Assembly: GCF_001021045.1 (NCBI RefSeq)
Contig: NZ_CP011545.1
Location: 806,001 to 870,000 of the forward strand
Direction of reading: 5' to 3'
Source of the DNA: Corynebacterium testudinoris
GTDB lineage: Bacteria; Actinomycetota; Actinomycetes; Mycobacteriales; Mycobacteriaceae
DNA length: 64,000 bases
Shown here piece after piece: positions 1-9,182 of the stretch. The notes under the pieces were generated by a model. That model saw nothing but the letters and a program-made list of their open reading frames with translations. It did no database searches and was not told where the DNA came from. How positions within the stretch are numbered: position 1 is the first letter of the stretch; every line of letters begins with the position of its first letter. The position numbers were made by a program, and so were the translations under genes.

Positions 1-135
1 ACCTTGGGAGTCCACCGCCACACGGTGCGCACCCGTTTGGAAACAGTGGAGCGGGTGGCGGAGGTGGTGCTGAGCGACCCGGCGGTGTGCGCGGAACTGT
101 TGGTGCTGTCGTTGGTGGGACATAAGCGCCGTTAG
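1..135 (+). CDS. PucR/CdaR-type regulator, C-terminal end (partial)
   Basis: The frame is open from the first base to a TAG stop and gives 44 residues. They match the C-terminal helix-turn-helix of PucR/CdaR-family regulators: GVHRHTVRTRLETVERV, then a stretch around DPAVCAELLVLSLVG. In this family the helix binds DNA and the (missing) N-terminal part senses a metabolite. The gene begins outside the window, so nothing can be said about the sensor domain or target. Confidence 0.75.
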   Translation, partial: TLGVHRHTVRTRLETVERVAEVVLSDPAVCAELLVLSLVGHKRR

Positions 136-145
136 GATGGGTGCC

Positions 146-469
146 ATGATCCTTATTAATGTGAAATTCCGCCCCCTGCCCGAGTACACCGACAACTTCC
201 GTGAGGTCGTCGCCGAGTTCACCGAAGCCACCCGCCAAGAGCCCGGCTGCATCTTCTTCGACTGGTCCCGCAACACCGATGACCCCGGCGAGTACATCCT
301 CCTCGAGGCCTTCCACGACGACGCCGCCGAGGCCCACGTCAACTCCGAGCACTTCCGCGCCGCGACGGAACTGTTCCCGACGGTGCTCACCGAAACCCCC
401 GAGATCATCAACACCCTCATCGAAGGCAAGACCGAATGGGACCGGATGGCCGAATTCCAAGTGAAGTGA
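146..469 (+). CDS. Antibiotic biosynthesis monooxygenase (ABM) domain protein
   Basis: This is a single-domain protein of about 107 residues with the ABM ferredoxin-like fold pattern: ILINVKFRPLPEYTDNF at the N terminus, QEPGCIFFDWSRNTDDP in the middle, and an EAFHDDAAEAHVNSEHF helix. Such small dimeric proteins include YgiN-type quinol monooxygenases, and many have no known substrate. ATG 146 is preferred over ATG 137 because the domain begins directly at MILINVKF. It follows the PucR regulator closely and precedes ppk2. The function is a family-level guess. Confidence 0.75.
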   Translation: MILINVKFRPLPEYTDNFREVVAEFTEATRQEPGCIFFDWSRNTDDPGEYILLEAFHDDAAEAHVNSEHFRAATELFPTVLTETPEIINTLIEGKTEWDRMAEFQVK

Positions 470-513
470 CACTCAGCCCCATGTGGGACTAGCTGCAAGG
501 TACTGTCAAATAC

Positions 514-1383
514 ATGGGAAAGAAGGACAAGTCCAACGACGAACACGTGGTCAAACCCGCCAAGCTATCCAAGCAGGCCTATGAAAAGGAGTTGAAGCGA
601 CTCCAGGCCGAGCTGGTGGATATGCAGCAGTGGGTCGTTGAGACCGGAGCCCGCGTGGTCATCATCATGGAAGGCCGCGACGCCGCTGGTAAGGGCTCCG
701 CCATCAAGCGCATCACCCAGTACCTCAACCCCCGCACCGCGCGGATCGAGGCCCTGCCGGCCCCGAGCTCCCGCGAATCAGGCCAGTGGTACTTCCAGCG
801 CTACGTGGAAAAACTCCCCACCGCCGGTGAGATCGTCATCTTTGACCGGTCCTGGTACAACCGCGCCGGCGTGGAGCGCGTCATGGGTTTCACCACCTCC
901 CAGGAGTACCGCCGCTTCCTGCACCAGGCCCCCATCTTTGAGCGCCTCCTCGTCGAGGACGGCATCTTGCTGCGCAAGTACTGGTTCTCCGTCTCGGATG
1001 AAGAACAGCTCGCGCGATTCCAGTCCCGCCTGGAAGATCCGCTGCGCCGCTGGAAGCTGTCCCCGATGGATCTGCAGTCCATCACCCGCTGGGAGGACTA
1101 CTCGCGCGCGAAGGATGAGATGTTCATCCACACCGATATCCCCTCCGCGCCCTGGTACACCGTGGAATCCGAGGACAAGAAGCGTTCACGCATCAACGTC
1201 ATCTCCCACCTGCTGTCGACGATTCCCTATGAGAAGATCGAGCGCCCCCTGCCCGAGATCCCCGAGCGCCCCGGTTCTTCCGACAACTATGAGCGCCCCC
1301 CGCGTGCAGAGTTCCGCTACGTCCCCGATGTGGCCTCTAAGTTGGAGGCGCAACGGCTGAAGGATAAGAAAAAGAAGAAGTAG
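514..1383 (+). CDS. ppk2: Polyphosphate kinase 2 (PPK2 family)
   Basis: The 289-residue protein has the length of one-domain PPK2 enzymes. It has a Walker A loop GRDAAGKGS (residues 54-62), a Walker B/lid segment FDRSWYNRAGVERVMGF (about 110-126) and the family core around QWYFQRYVEKLP. PPK2 enzymes transfer phosphate between polyphosphate and nucleoside di- or monophosphates; which nucleotide is used here cannot be read from the sequence. The C terminus is a basic tail ending in KDKKKKK. An exopolyphosphatase gene (53743-54696) lies in the same window but is not linked. The next gene starts 9 nt downstream, suggesting co-transcription. Confidence 0.9.
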   Translation: MGKKDKSNDEHVVKPAKLSKQAYEKELKRLQAELVDMQQWVVETGARVVIIMEGRDAAGKGSAIKRITQYLNPRTARIEALPAPSSRESGQWYFQRYVEKLPTAGEIVIFDRSWYNRAGVERVMGFTTSQEYRRFLHQAPIFERLLVEDGILLRKYWFSVSDEEQLARFQSRLEDPLRRWKLSPMDLQSITRWEDYSRAKDEMFIHTDIPSAPWYTVESEDKKRSRINVISHLLSTIPYEKIERPLPEIPERPGSSDNYERPPRAEFRYVPDVASKLEAQRLKDKKKKK

Positions 1384-1392
1384 GGCTCGCCG

Positions 1393-2115
1393 ATGACCAC
1401 CGCCACCAGAGACATCGCCCCCATCCCTTGGTTCCTGTACTCACTGGGACTCGTCATGGCAGTCATGTCCTTCGTGGCGGCCTGGTTGTCCTACGATTCA
1501 CTACCGGACCCGATGCCGATCCATTTCAATGCCAGCGGCGAGGCGGACGGGATCGTCGACAAAAGCCTCCCGGCTTACCTCGGGATCCAGGTGGTGCCCC
1601 TGGCCATCATTTTGTTGTCGGGTGTTGCCAGCGCCGCGATGATCAGCGTCCAAGCGCGCTCCGTTCTCAAGGACAAATACCCGCAGCGTAGTACCGCCGA
1701 ACGGGAAGTCGCGTCCCGCAGGTTAGCGGCCATGCAAAAGCCGTTGGCGATCTTCATTCTCCTGATCACGGCCATCATTGCCCTCACCGTCAACCAGTCC
1801 TTCGGGCTATTCGGCGATTTCCAGCTGAGCGTCTGGTGGACCCTCGCCGCAATTTTCCTGGCGACCGGCTGGCTGATGTGGACCGGCAGCCGGGTCAATC
1901 GCCAGATCTACGACGAGCACCCTGACCCTCCCACGGAGGAAAGGTTTTATGGGGGAGTGATCTACTTCAACCGCAACGATGAGCGGGTGTTCATTGACCA
2001 GCTCGGTGGAACGAACCTCACCCTTAATTTCGCCCGGCCGATGGCCTGGGTTGTCCTAGCGGCGTTGCTATTGCCGGGGATACTCATCGCGGTCCTGGTA
2101 TCGGTGGCTGGATAA
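1393..2115 (+). CDS. DUF1648-domain membrane protein
   Basis: The 240-residue integral membrane protein has hydrophobic segments near residues 15-33, 60-80, 115-132, 145-162 and 218-238. After the first segment comes the DUF1648 motif: DSLPDPMPIHFNASGEADG. This domain occurs in SdpI-like immunity proteins and many uncharacterised actinobacterial membrane proteins; the function is unknown. It follows ppk2 by 9 nt and may be its operon partner. It is convergent with the HAD gene, with one base between the stop codons. Confidence 0.75.
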   Translation: MTTATRDIAPIPWFLYSLGLVMAVMSFVAAWLSYDSLPDPMPIHFNASGEADGIVDKSLPAYLGIQVVPLAIILLSGVASAAMISVQARSVLKDKYPQRSTAEREVASRRLAAMQKPLAIFILLITAIIALTVNQSFGLFGDFQLSVWWTLAAIFLATGWLMWTGSRVNRQIYDEHPDPPTEERFYGGVIYFNRNDERVFIDQLGGTNLTLNFARPMAWVVLAALLLPGILIAVLVSVAG

Positions 2116-2116
2116 C

Positions 2117-2902
2117 TTAAGGCCCGAGCATGTCCTCCAGCACCGTCACCACGCCGGCCTCGGTGTTGGGCGGGGCGATGTGGTCGGCGAGGGCTTTGAT
2201 GTCCGGGTGGGCGTTGGCCATGGCGTAGGAGGTGCCGGCGGCGTCGAGAAGCTCGTAGTCGTTGAGGTAGTCGCCGAACGCGAGGGTGCGGGCGATGGGA
2301 ATGTCGAGGGCCTGGGCAAGATCGGTTAACGCCCGGCCTTTGCCGGCGGAGGGGTGCATGACGTCGATCCAGTGGGCGCCGGAGACGACGACGTTGGCGT
2401 CGGGGGCGGCGTCGCGGACGACGGGGTAGGCGACTGCTTCGGCGTCGTCGTCGGTGTACACGGCTACCTTGATCACGCCGCGATCGACGATCTGGTGCAG
2501 GTCTTCGACGACTTCGTGGGAGTGGTAGTACTTGATGATCTCGGCGAACGACGGTGCGGAGAGGTTCGGGGAAATGTAGGCGACGGTGGGGGTGCAGACG
2601 ACGATGTCGAAGCCCTCGGCGGCGTCGATGATCGCGTGCACGTCGGCCTGGTCCAACTCCGTGGTGGAGACGACGCGACCGCCGTGGAAGACGCAGGTGC
2701 CGTTTTCGGCGATGTAGGTGCCCGGGTCGTCTTCACCGGCGAACATATCCCGGAGGGTGGCCAGTTGGCGTCCGGAGGCGGGTGCGACAGCAACGCCGCG
2801 GGTTTTCAGCTCGCGGAGGATGGGCCAGAAGCCGTCGGGGATATGGCCGTCGCCATCGAGCAGGGTTCCGTCCATGTCCAGCGCGATCAACTGGTATTCC
2901 AT
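2117..2902 (-). CDS. Cof-type HAD-superfamily hydrolase
   Basis: The 261-residue protein begins with HAD motif I, ALDMDGTLLDGDGHIP, and carries motif II/III and IV equivalents (PASGRQLATL; GKGRALTDLAQAL; AFGDYLNDYELLDAAGTSYAM). This is the Cof/YbiV class IIB layout, which usually dephosphorylates sugar phosphates or FMN-like substrates. The specific substrate is not recognisable. It is transcribed divergently from the 3-hydroxyisobutyryl-CoA hydrolase-like gene, with only about 33 bp between start codons. Confidence 0.85.
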   Translation of the reverse strand: MEYQLIALDMDGTLLDGDGHIPDGFWPILRELKTRGVAVAPASGRQLATLRDMFAGEDDPGTYIAENGTCVFHGGRVVSTTELDQADVHAIIDAAEGFDIVVCTPTVAYISPNLSAPSFAEIIKYYHSHEVVEDLHQIVDRGVIKVAVYTDDDAEAVAYPVVRDAAPDANVVVSGAHWIDVMHPSAGKGRALTDLAQALDIPIARTLAFGDYLNDYELLDAAGTSYAMANAHPDIKALADHIAPPNTEAGVVTVLEDMLGP

Positions 2903-2935
2903 TGCTTATGCCATCCATCCGTATACTTTGTGACT

Positions 2936-3955
2936 ATGACCACACCGAACGATGTTCCCGTCCTTGCGTCCATTCGCCACAGTACCGGCGTTCTGGAACT
3001 CAACCGCCCCAAGGCTCTCAATAGCCTCAACCCGGAGATGATCGACATCATTGCCGGAGCATTGGAACGCTGGCGGGATGACGATCGGGTCACCCAGGTG
3101 CTTATCACCTCCCGCTCGCCGAAGGCGTTTTGCGCGGGCGGGGACGTGCGGCATGCCCGCGAGCTCATCGTGGAGGGTGAGCACGCCCCGGTGGATGAGT
3201 TCTTCCGCCGGGAATATGCGATGAACAATCTCATCGGCACGTATCCCAAGCCCTATATCGCGGTCATGGATGGCATCGTCATGGGTGGTGGCCTGGGCGT
3301 CAGTGCGCACGGCTCCCACCGCGTCATCACCGAGCGTGCCTGGGCGTCCATGCCGGAAATGGCGATTGGTTACGTCACGGACGTTGGCATTTCCTGGTCA
3401 TCCCAGCACGCGTGGCCGGATTCTTCCCCGGCGATCGGCGCGTTCATCGGCCTCACCGGCTACCGTCTCACCGCCGCCGACATGCTGTACCTGGGCCTGG
3501 CTACGCACTTCGTGAACAATCCCGACGCGTTCGCGGAGGCTGTGGTGGAGGTGGGCATCGACGCCGCCCTTGCCAAGCACGCCGTTTCCCACAAGGGCGA
3601 GTCCGCCCTTGCACACATGGTCCCCGACATTGATGCCACCTTCGGCGAAGGTTCGTGGATGCTTATCGACGCCGCCTTGAACAACCACCCCAACCACGAC
3701 TACGTCGAGGTTGTGCGGGGCCTCATGGCCAAGGCCTCCCCGTCCGCGGTGGTCGCCACCGCCGAATTGTTTGATGCCAACCGCACCGCCCCCACCCTGC
3801 GCGAGGGGCTGGATAATGAGCAGACCCTCGGTGAGGTTATCCGCCGGGAACCGGACTTCGCCGAGGGTGTCCGCGCTGTCCTGGTGGACAAAACCCAGGA
3901 CGCGCAGTTCACCCCTGCGCACTCGGCAGAGTCGTACCGGAAGTGGCTTAGCTAA
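2936..3955 (+). CDS. Enoyl-CoA hydratase/isomerase family, 3-hydroxyisobutyryl-CoA hydrolase type
   Basis: The 339-residue crotonase-fold protein has the length of 3-hydroxyisobutyryl-CoA hydrolases rather than short enoyl-CoA hydratases (about 260). The oxyanion-hole segments are FCAGGDVRHA and IVMGGGLGVSAHGSHRV, followed by the hydrolase-type ASMPEMAIGYVTDVG segment. In valine breakdown this enzyme releases 3-hydroxyisobutyrate from its CoA ester. The start is ATG 2936 (MTTPNDVPV); the frame is open further upstream, but that part is antisense to the HAD gene. It overlaps the convergent downstream gene by 8 nt. Confidence 0.8.
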   Translation: MTTPNDVPVLASIRHSTGVLELNRPKALNSLNPEMIDIIAGALERWRDDDRVTQVLITSRSPKAFCAGGDVRHARELIVEGEHAPVDEFFRREYAMNNLIGTYPKPYIAVMDGIVMGGGLGVSAHGSHRVITERAWASMPEMAIGYVTDVGISWSSQHAWPDSSPAIGAFIGLTGYRLTAADMLYLGLATHFVNNPDAFAEAVVEVGIDAALAKHAVSHKGESALAHMVPDIDATFGEGSWMLIDAALNNHPNHDYVEVVRGLMAKASPSAVVATAELFDANRTAPTLREGLDNEQTLGEVIRREPDFAEGVRAVLVDKTQDAQFTPAHSAESYRKWLS

Positions 3956-5045
3956 GCCCGCGCCGCTGTCGGTAGGCAGCCTCGGCCCGCACCGCATCCA
4001 GGCCTACCGGCAGGGGAGCCTGCAATGTCGCCGCGATAGCGGCGTCGGTGGGGGCGGGGAGATGGAGCTCGGGGGCGTCGATAAGCACGATGCCCACGGT
4101 GTGTTCCGTGAGACGGACGATCGAATGGGTCCACCAGCCCAGGATGGGCTTGATTGCGTCCACGAGTCCCAGGCGATGCGCCTCCATCGCCGGCATCTGC
4201 GGGCGGAAAAGCTCGGGAATACCGTTGTCAAGGCCAAAGCGGCGGAGGTTGGCCGCCGAGGTTGGGGGGAGATTCGGGTCGGCCCACCCCCAGGTCCACA
4301 CGTCATCGGTGACCGTGGCCACGACAATCGCCTGCGCCGGGATCGACCCGTTAAGCAGGGCGGTGGAGTGGGCGATGGTCGGCTCGACGCGCAACCCCTC
4401 CGGGAAACGGCCCTCGACCAGTAATTGGTGCTCAACGGCGAGGTAGAAAGCATCGGCCCGCACCTCCGCCAGTGACATGCCGCCGGAGATGGCGGCGACG
4501 CGGCCATCGACAAGCGTGACCCTGGTGCCGTCGGAGAGGGTGACCTCATCGTCCGCCTCATCGGTGTCCAGGTCATAAGCGGTGGCAAAACCCCGCAGCG
4601 CGCGGCGAACATCCGTGTCCTCCGGCATGTCAGCGAACCCGAGCGACAGAGCCGGCAGGACGGGCGCCAGGGTGGGGGCGAAGCGGACGGCGACGACGTG
4701 GGTCTCCGTCGGGGTGGGCGCGAGGAGCACGGGAGAGTTGGCATGCAGTGTGCGGGCAGCGGCGATGAGCTGATCGCTCGCCGGCACCGTGCCGCGGAGC
4801 TCCGGGATATCGAGCTCCTCGCCGAGCGGAGAGATCCACGTCCATTCTCCACCCGAGATAGTCGCAACCGGGATGGCCTCGAGGTCCACCGGCCCACCAG
4901 CGTGGCGATGCAACCGAACCTGGGTGCCGGAGAACTCCACCCCATCGGTGAACGCCCCAAACTGCGCGCGCCAGGCGGCATCAACGTTGGGTTGCACAAG
5001 GGCGCCGTCCGAGACGACATCGGCGAGAGACGTGGGAGCTGTCAT
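3948..5045 (-). CDS. Hypothetical protein with two DUF6882-like halves
   Basis: About 365 residues with no signal peptide or membrane segment. An internal duplication is visible. A W-rich module occurs around WTWISPLGEELDIPELRG and again as WTWGWADPNLPPTSAANLRRFG, each following an IPVATI/IPAQAIVVATV strand. The second copy resembles the WGWANPNLP signature of DUF6882. ATG 5045 or 5051 can both serve as the start. No function is known. A long hairpin lies just upstream, separating it from aceB on the same strand. Confidence 0.65.
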   Translation of the reverse strand: MTAPTSLADVVSDGALVQPNVDAAWRAQFGAFTDGVEFSGTQVRLHRHAGGPVDLEAIPVATISGGEWTWISPLGEELDIPELRGTVPASDQLIAAARTLHANSPVLLAPTPTETHVVAVRFAPTLAPVLPALSLGFADMPEDTDVRRALRGFATAYDLDTDEADDEVTLSDGTRVTLVDGRVAAISGGMSLAEVRADAFYLAVEHQLLVEGRFPEGLRVEPTIAHSTALLNGSIPAQAIVVATVTDDVWTWGWADPNLPPTSAANLRRFGLDNGIPELFRPQMPAMEAHRLGLVDAIKPILGWWTHSIVRLTEHTVGIVLIDAPELHLPAPTDAAIAATLQAPLPVGLDAVRAEAAYRQRRGLS

Positions 5046-5063
5046 GACCATGAGGCAATACTA

Positions 5064-5101
5064 AACGGGCCTGCGCCAGGAAGGAATGACGCAGGCCCGT
5101 T
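5064..5101 (-). terminator. Hairpin terminator downstream of aceB
   Basis: Perfect 12-bp arms AACGGGCCTGCG (5064-5075) and CGCAGGCCCGTT (5090-5101) enclose a 14-nt loop. On the minus strand it follows the aceB stop by 18 nt and ends in a short T stretch. It would isolate aceB from the next minus-strand gene. Confidence 0.75.
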
Positions 5102-5119
5102 CAGGTGACAACCGGGGTA

Positions 5120-7315
5120 CTAAATACGCTCGCGATCCTTGAACTCGCGGCGCTTGGCATGTAGGATCGGCTCGGTGTAACCCGACGGCGACTGCGTGCC
5201 CTTGAGGATGAGATCCTTCGCGGCCTGGAATGCGATGGAGTAATCGTAGTTCTGCGACATCGGCAGGTAGTTCGGATCGCCCTCATTCTGGCGGTCGACG
5301 ACCACGGCCATGCGCTCCAGGGCCTCGACGACCTGCTCCTCGGTGACGATCCCGTGCACCAACCAGTTGCTCAGCAGCTGGGAGGAAATACGCAGGGTAG
5401 CGCGGTCTTCCATGAGATCGACGTCGTGGATATCCGGGACCTTGGAACATCCCACACCCTGCTCGACCCAGCGGACAACGTAACCGAGGATGGACTGGCA
5501 GTTGTTGTCCAGCTCTTCCTTGATCTCCTCCGCTGACCAATCCGTGGTGGGGGACACCGGGACGGTGAGCAAACCGGTGAAGGTGTCGCGGCGACCAGCG
5601 GACTTGAGCTCCTCCTGGACCGCGAAGACATCCACCTCGTGGTAGTGAGTGGCGTGGAGGACAGCACCGGTCGGGGAGGGCACCCACGCGGTGTTGGCGC
5701 CCTCGCGCGGCTGCCCGATCTTCGCCTCCAGCATCTCACCCATGAGCTCAGTCATCGCCCACATGCCCTTGCCGATCTGCGACTTGCCGGACAAGCCGCG
5801 AGCCAAGCCCGCATCGACGTTGGAATCCTCGTAGGACTGCTTCCAGATGGCCTTTTGCATATCAGCCTTGCGGACCATGGGACCCGCCTGCATGGAGGTG
5901 TGGATCTCATCGCCGGTGCGGTCGAGGAAGCCGGTGTTAATGAACGCCAGGCGGTCGGCGACGGCCATGATGCAGGCATCCAGGTTGACGGACGTGCGAC
6001 GCTCCTCATCCATGACACCGACCTTGAGGGTGTAGCGCGGGAGGCCCAGCAGGTCCTCGACGCGGGCGAAAAGATCGTTGGTGAAGGCAACCTCCTCGGG
6101 ACCGTGCTGCTTCGGCTTGACGATGTAGATCGAGCCAGAGCGGGAGTTACGCAGCGGGTTGCGGACGTCCAAGCCGGGGATGGCGCAGACGACGGTGACG
6201 ACGGCGTCGAGAAGCCCCTCGAAGATCTCCTCCCCATCAACGATGATCGCCGGGTTCTGCATGAGGTGACCGACGTTGCGGACGAACAGCAGGGAACGAC
6301 CGTGCAGACGGATATCGGTGCCATTGCGGCCGATAAACTCGCGGTCCGGGTTGAGGACGCGGGTGATCGTCTTATCGCCCTTAGCCACCTTCTCCTGCAG
6401 ACCACCGGTGTTAAGGCCGAACCAGTTGCGGTAGCCGACGACCTTGTCCCGACCATCGACGGCGGCGACCGAATCTTCGAAATCCATGATGGTGGACACT
6501 GCAGCCTCGAGAACAATGTCCTTCACGCCAGCCTTGTCGTCCTTGCCGACCACGTGGGAGGGATCAATCTGAATCTCGATGTGCAGGCCATTGTGGCGCA
6601 GCAAGATCGACGCCGGATCATCCAGGTTGCCGGAAAAACCCCGGTAGGCGGCCTTGTCCAGGAGGCGATGCTCCTGGTCACCCACGTGAGCAGCAAGGTA
6701 GCCATCAATGACGGCGTAGCGGTCCACGTCAGCATGGGAAGCACCCTCCAGCGGGACGGCCTTGTCCAGGAAATCCCGACCCCAGGCGATAACCTTCTGG
6801 CCGCGCACAGGGTTGTACCCCTTACCCTTCTCCGCACCGCCGTCTTCAGAGATGGCATTGGTGCCGTAGAGCGCGTCGTAGAGAGAACCCCAGCGGGCGT
6901 TCGCTGCGTTGAGTGCGAAGCGGGCGTTGAGGATCGGGACGACCAACTGCGGTCCAGCCATGGTGGCGATCTCATCGTCGATGCCGCGGGTGCGGATCTC
7001 TCCCTCTTCCGGGGTATCGACGAGGTAGCCGATCTCACGCAGGAAGGCCTCATGCTCGGCCGGATCAGGCTGCCCCGGGTTGGCGCGGAAGTGCTCATCG
7101 AGCTGGGTCTGCAGCTCATCGCGCCGGGCCAGCAGTGCTTTGTTGCGCGGGGTGAAATCCTTGACGATCTCGGCGAAGCCAGTGAAGAACTCATCCGCGT
7201 CGATGCCCACGGTGGGCAGCACGGAGCCGGTGAGGAAATCGTGGAGAACCTTGTCCACCTGCAGGCCAGCAACCTCGATGCGCTCTGTGGTGTCCTTCAA
7301 CTCGGTCTGAGTCAT
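5120..7315 (-). CDS. aceB: Malate synthase G
   Basis: The 731-residue protein is full length for the G-type malate synthase. It condenses glyoxylate with acetyl-CoA to malate in the glyoxylate shunt. Recognisable segments are [12 protein letters not shown], the [15 protein letters not shown] region, [14 protein letters not shown], the [18 protein letters not shown] signature and the C-terminal [21 protein letters not shown] end. AAGGAG lies 6 nt before the ATG. It is divergent from aceA across a 462-bp intergenic region with GlxR-, RamB- and RamA-like sites, so both shunt genes are probably induced together on acetate-type carbon sources. Confidence 0.96.
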   Translation of the reverse strand: MTQTELKDTTERIEVAGLQVDKVLHDFLTGSVLPTVGIDADEFFTGFAEIVKDFTPRNKALLARRDELQTQLDEHFRANPGQPDPAEHEAFLREIGYLVDTPEEGEIRTRGIDDEIATMAGPQLVVPILNARFALNAANARWGSLYDALYGTNAISEDGGAEKGKGYNPVRGQKVIAWGRDFLDKAVPLEGASHADVDRYAVIDGYLAAHVGDQEHRLLDKAAYRGFSGNLDDPASILLRHNGLHIEIQIDPSHVVGKDDKAGVKDIVLEAAVSTIMDFEDSVAAVDGRDKVVGYRNWFGLNTGGLQEKVAKGDKTITRVLNPDREFIGRNGTDIRLHGRSLLFVRNVGHLMQNPAIIVDGEEIFEGLLDAVVTVVCAIPGLDVRNPLRNSRSGSIYIVKPKQHGPEEVAFTNDLFARVEDLLGLPRYTLKVGVMDEERRTSVNLDACIMAVADRLAFINTGFLDRTGDEIHTSMQAGPMVRKADMQKAIWKQSYEDSNVDAGLARGLSGKSQIGKGMWAMTELMGEMLEAKIGQPREGANTAWVPSPTGAVLHATHYHEVDVFAVQEELKSAGRRDTFTGLLTVPVSPTTDWSAEEIKEELDNNCQSILGYVVRWVEQGVGCSKVPDIHDVDLMEDRATLRISSQLLSNWLVHGIVTEEQVVEALERMAVVVDRQNEGDPNYLPMSQNYDYSIAFQAAKDLILKGTQSPSGYTEPILHAKRREFKDRERI

Positions 7316-7379
7316 CTGTCGCTCCTTGGGGATGTACGAAAATGCGGGTGGATCGCGTCATTGCGATGACTCCACACTA

Positions 7380-7395
7380 AGTGATTGGCGTCACG
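7380..7395. promoter_or_regulatory. GlxR (CRP-type) binding-site candidate
   Basis: The sequence AGTGATTGGCGTCACG keeps the GTGA-N6-TCAC core of the GlxR/CRP consensus TGTGA-N6-TCACA. It is about 65 bp upstream of the aceB start. GlxR is known to control glyoxylate-shunt genes in C. glutamicum; binding here is inferred from the match. Confidence 0.6.
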
Positions 7396-7573
7396 GCGTA
7401 AATGCTTTCGCGGATTTAGCCATTCACTACCCCTGCTGTGTCTAGGGTCTCACTTGCCTGCGATGTGACTTCACGTGGGCTTGTGGCCCGTACCTGCGGT
7501 TTTCTTTTGGTTTCATTTCCGCAGGCCGGGGCAAACTTCAACAATCGGACACGGGGGCTTCGCGGGGTGTGAG

Positions 7574-7590
7574 ATTTGCAAAATTAGCAA
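7574..7590. promoter_or_regulatory. RamB-like site upstream of aceA
   Basis: The segment ATTTGCAAAATTAGCAA contains, on the minus strand, AATTTTGCAAA. It differs by one base from the RamB consensus AACTTTGCAAA as I remember it. RamB represses aceA and aceB in C. glutamicum. It directly abuts the RamA-like site. Confidence 0.5.
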
Positions 7591-7592
7591 AA

Positions 7593-7607
7593 ACCCCCGT
7601 TACCCCC
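7593..7607. promoter_or_regulatory. RamA-like tandem AC5 site
   Basis: Two ACCCCC runs lie at 7593-7598 and 7602-7607, separated by three bases. RamA sites are described as two short runs of AC(4-6) or TG(4-6) a few bases apart, so this is a good match. RamA activates acetate-metabolism genes; action here is inferred. Confidence 0.55.
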
Positions 7608-7777
7608 GCACACAATTTGGACCCGAAAAGTCGTTGACGTGGCGCACTCCATGCAGCACTCTGTGAGTCACGCCACCGAAAACGGACGACATCGACCGCA
7701 GGTGGAGACCCTTCATCCCCTTGCCGGACAGCCCAACGGGCACCGGCGCTCTCAATACAGGAAAGTGAGTCCTCTTC

Positions 7778-9073
7778 ATGACCACTACCGGCCAGGCACG
7801 TACCGCAGCTGAGATCCAGAAGGACTGGGACGAGAACCCCCGCTGGGAAGGCATCACCCGCGACTACACCGCAGAGCAGGTGGAGAAGCTCCAGGGCACC
7901 GTCGTGGAGGAGCACACCCTCGCACGTCGTGGCGCCGAAATCCTGTGGGACAAGGTCTCCAAGCGTGACGGTTCCTACATCAACTCCCTCGGCGCCCTCA
8001 CCGGCAACATGGCCGTCCAGCAGGCCCGCGCCGGCCTGCAGGCCGTCTACCTCTCCGGATGGCAGGTCGCCGGCGACGCCAACCTCTCCGGCCACACCTA
8101 CCCGGACCAGTCCCTCTACCCGGCCAACTCCGTGCCCAACGTTGTCCGCCGCATCAACAACGCTCTCCTGCGCGCCGACGAGATCGCCCGCGTCGAAGGC
8201 GACACCTCCGTCGACAACTGGCTCCTCCCGATCGTCGCTGACGGCGAAGCCGGCTTCGGTGGCGCCCTCAACGTCTACGAGCTGCAGAAGGCCATGATCG
8301 CCGCTGGCGCCGCTGGTACCCACTGGGAAGATCAGCTCGCCTCGGAGAAGAAGTGTGGCCACCTCGGCGGCAAGGTCCTCATCCCGACCCAGCAGCACAT
8401 CCGCACCCTGACCTCCGCTCGCCTGGCTGCCGACGTCGCCAACACCCCGACCGTCGTCATCGCCCGCACCGACGCCGAGGCCGCCACCCTCATCACCTCC
8501 GACGTTGACGAGCGCGACCAGCCGTTCATCACCGGCGAGCGCACCGCAGAAGGCTTCTACAAGATCCAGAACGGCCTCGAGCCCTGCATCGCCCGCGCAA
8601 AGTCCTACGCTCCCTACGCCGACATGATCTGGATGGAGACCGGCACCCCGGACCTCGAGCTGGCCAAGCGCTTCGCCGACGGCGTCCACGAGGAGTTCCC
8701 GGACCAGCTGCTGTCCTACAACTGCTCCCCGTCCTTCAACTGGTCCGCACACCTCGATGCAGACGAGATCGCCAAGTTCCAGAAGGAACTGGGCAAGATG
8801 GGCTTCACCTTCCAGTTCATCACCCTCGCAGGCTTCCACTCCCTCAACTACGGCATGTTCGACCTGGCCTACGGCTACGCCCGCGAAGGCATGCCCGCCT
8901 TCGTTGAGCTGCAGAACCGTGAGTTCCTCGCAGCCGAAGAGCGCGGCTTCACCGCCGTCAAGCACCAGCGCGAGGTCGGTGCCGGCTACTTCGACACCAT
9001 CGCCACCACCGTTGACCCGGAATCCTCCACCACCGCCCTCAAGGGCTCCACCGAGGAAGGCCAGTTCCACTAA
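7778..9073 (+). CDS. aceA: Isocitrate lyase
   Basis: The 431-residue protein splits isocitrate into glyoxylate and succinate, the first step of the glyoxylate shunt. The catalytic signature KKCGHLGGK is at residues 191-199 (Cys193). Other conserved parts are [33 protein letters not shown], the [11 protein letters not shown] strand and YNCSPSFNW. Length fits the bacterial enzyme. A strong hairpin terminator follows. Codon use is very biased to preferred C-ending codons, consistent with high expression on acetate. Confidence 0.97.
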   Translation: MTTTGQARTAAEIQKDWDENPRWEGITRDYTAEQVEKLQGTVVEEHTLARRGAEILWDKVSKRDGSYINSLGALTGNMAVQQARAGLQAVYLSGWQVAGDANLSGHTYPDQSLYPANSVPNVVRRINNALLRADEIARVEGDTSVDNWLLPIVADGEAGFGGALNVYELQKAMIAAGAAGTHWEDQLASEKKCGHLGGKVLIPTQQHIRTLTSARLAADVANTPTVVIARTDAEAATLITSDVDERDQPFITGERTAEGFYKIQNGLEPCIARAKSYAPYADMIWMETGTPDLELAKRFADGVHEEFPDQLLSYNCSPSFNWSAHLDADEIAKFQKELGKMGFTFQFITLAGFHSLNYGMFDLAYGYAREGMPAFVELQNREFLAAEERGFTAVKHQREVGAGYFDTIATTVDPESSTTALKGSTEEGQFH

Positions 9074-9101
9074 GAACTAGCCTGATATAACAGCCTTGGT
9101 A

Positions 9102-9147
9102 CAACAGCGGCGTGCATCGTGAGAAATCACGGCGCACGCCGCTGTTG
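9102..9147 (+). terminator. Rho-independent-type terminator after aceA
   Basis: Fourteen-base perfect arms CAACAGCGGCGTGC (9102-9115) and GCACGCCGCTGTTG (9134-9147) are separated by 18 nt and followed by GCTTTCTCCT. It lies between aceA and rraA. Confidence 0.75.
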
Positions 9148-9182
9148 GCTTTCTCCTACTCTCGCTGAAAGGTAGACCCATC

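Larger units (their letters stand above)
7316..7777. promoter_or_regulatory. aceB-aceA divergent control region
   Basis: This 462-bp gene-free stretch separates the two shunt genes. It contains a GlxR-like palindrome near the aceB end and RamB- and RamA-like sites near the aceA end (annotated separately). A TTGACG hexamer at 7634-7639 could be an aceA -35, but no convincing -10 follows at the usual distance. A G-rich pair of runs (7552-7566) may be a second RamA-type site. The order of genes and sites matches the known arrangement in C. glutamicum. Confidence 0.7.

Noticed and set aside
5639..7369. A 576-codon open frame antisense to aceB
   Set aside because: It mirrors aceB codon bias, has no family match or ribosome site, and aceB is unmistakable. 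Similar long antisense frames over aceA, glmU and feoB were dropped for the same reason.
7463..7475. TGTGACTTCACG as a second GlxR site
   Set aside because: The half-sites are only 2 bp apart instead of 6, so a CRP-type dimer would not fit.
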